Below are positions 4,857 through 5,018 of a stretch of DNA of 5,018 bases, piece after piece. The DNA comes from Bacillota bacterium (lineage in GTDB: Bacteria; Bacillota; Clostridia; Lachnospirales; Lachnospiraceae). Both the position numbers and the translations under genes were made by a program. The stretch is from positions 1 to 5,018 of the forward strand of contig JAEWRS010000354.1 in assembly GCA_023398855.1 (NCBI GenBank), read 5' to 3'. Position 1 is the stretch's first letter, and each line of letters begins with the position of its first letter. The notes beneath the pieces were generated by a model. The model was not told where the DNA came from. It worked only from the letters and a program-made list of their open reading frames with translations, and did not search any database.

Positions 4857-5018
4857 TTAATAATTATAAACATGAGCTTCCTGGCGCTCCAGCTCCAGCA
4901 ATTTTACTTTTATATCAAGGCCTCCCCCATATCCTATCAGGCTTCCGTCAGATCCAATTACCCGATGGCAGGGAATGATGATTGGAATGGGATTGCGGTT
5001 ATTTGCCATGCCCACCGC
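4857..5018 (-). CDS. ogt: Methylated-DNA--protein-cysteine methyltransferase, C-terminal part (enters from right edge)
   Basis: This is a suicide DNA repair protein that moves the alkyl group from O6-alkylguanine (and less readily O4-alkylthymine) in DNA to its own cysteine. The last 53 residues are visible. They contain the invariant active-site motif IPCHRVIG, with the acceptor Cys encoded at 4968-4970, preceded by [15 protein letters not shown] (AVG.A...NP.. is the canonical lead-in). The signature continues [20 protein letters not shown], where family members commonly have GxLxGYxGGLxxKxxLLxLE. The tail [10 protein letters not shown] is slightly longer than in minimal members. The N-terminal half and the start lie outside the window, so it is not possible to say whether it is a stand-alone Ogt or fused to an AdaA-type regulator. 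The symbol is by family only. It ends 110 nt before the lipoprotein start, with no strong terminator between them. Confidence 0.95.
   Translation of the reverse strand, partial: AVGMANNRNPIPIIIPCHRVIGSDGSLIGYGGGLDIKVKLLELERQEAHVYNY

Overview
The window looks like chromosomal DNA of a low-to-moderate GC Firmicute, most likely a clostridial or Lachnospiraceae-type anaerobe. This is an inference from strong AGGAGG ribosome binding sites, Gram-positive-style lipoprotein signal peptides, TTGACA/TATACT promoters and stem-plus-T-run terminators. No rRNA, tRNA, CRISPR array, transposase or phage gene is visible.

Layout. On the minus strand, positions 1235 to 1 carry a two-gene purine salvage operon: a trimeric-type purine nucleoside phosphorylase, followed 19 nt later by adenine deaminase, which runs off the left edge. 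Positions 1236-1548 are a gene-free divergent control region of 313 bp. It contains a probable minus-strand promoter for the purine operon, a strong extended -10 promoter on the plus strand, a 20-bp inverted repeat lying over that promoter's -35 box, and a transcribed leader of about 90 nt that ends in a complete intrinsic terminator ahead of the first plus-strand gene. Positions 1549-3994 on the plus strand carry a three-gene ABC importer of the nitrate/sulfonate/taurine (NMT1/SsuA-like) type: lipoprotein binding protein, six-helix-class permease and a very compact ATPase. A 20-bp inverted repeat (3991-4039) ends this operon and also the converging minus-strand gene. That gene (4746-4063) encodes a lipoprotein of unknown function. 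At the right edge is the C-terminal part of a methylated-DNA--protein-cysteine methyltransferase, also on the minus strand.

How the parts work together. PNP phosphorolyses nucleosides to free bases and adenine deaminase converts adenine to hypoxanthine, so the left operon feeds purine salvage or degradation. The ABC importer takes up an unidentified small solute. It shares a control region with the purine operon and is probably governed by transcription attenuation. The most interesting element is the leader RNA at about 1411-1501, which has the layout of a riboswitch expression platform. I could not match it to a known aptamer class by eye.
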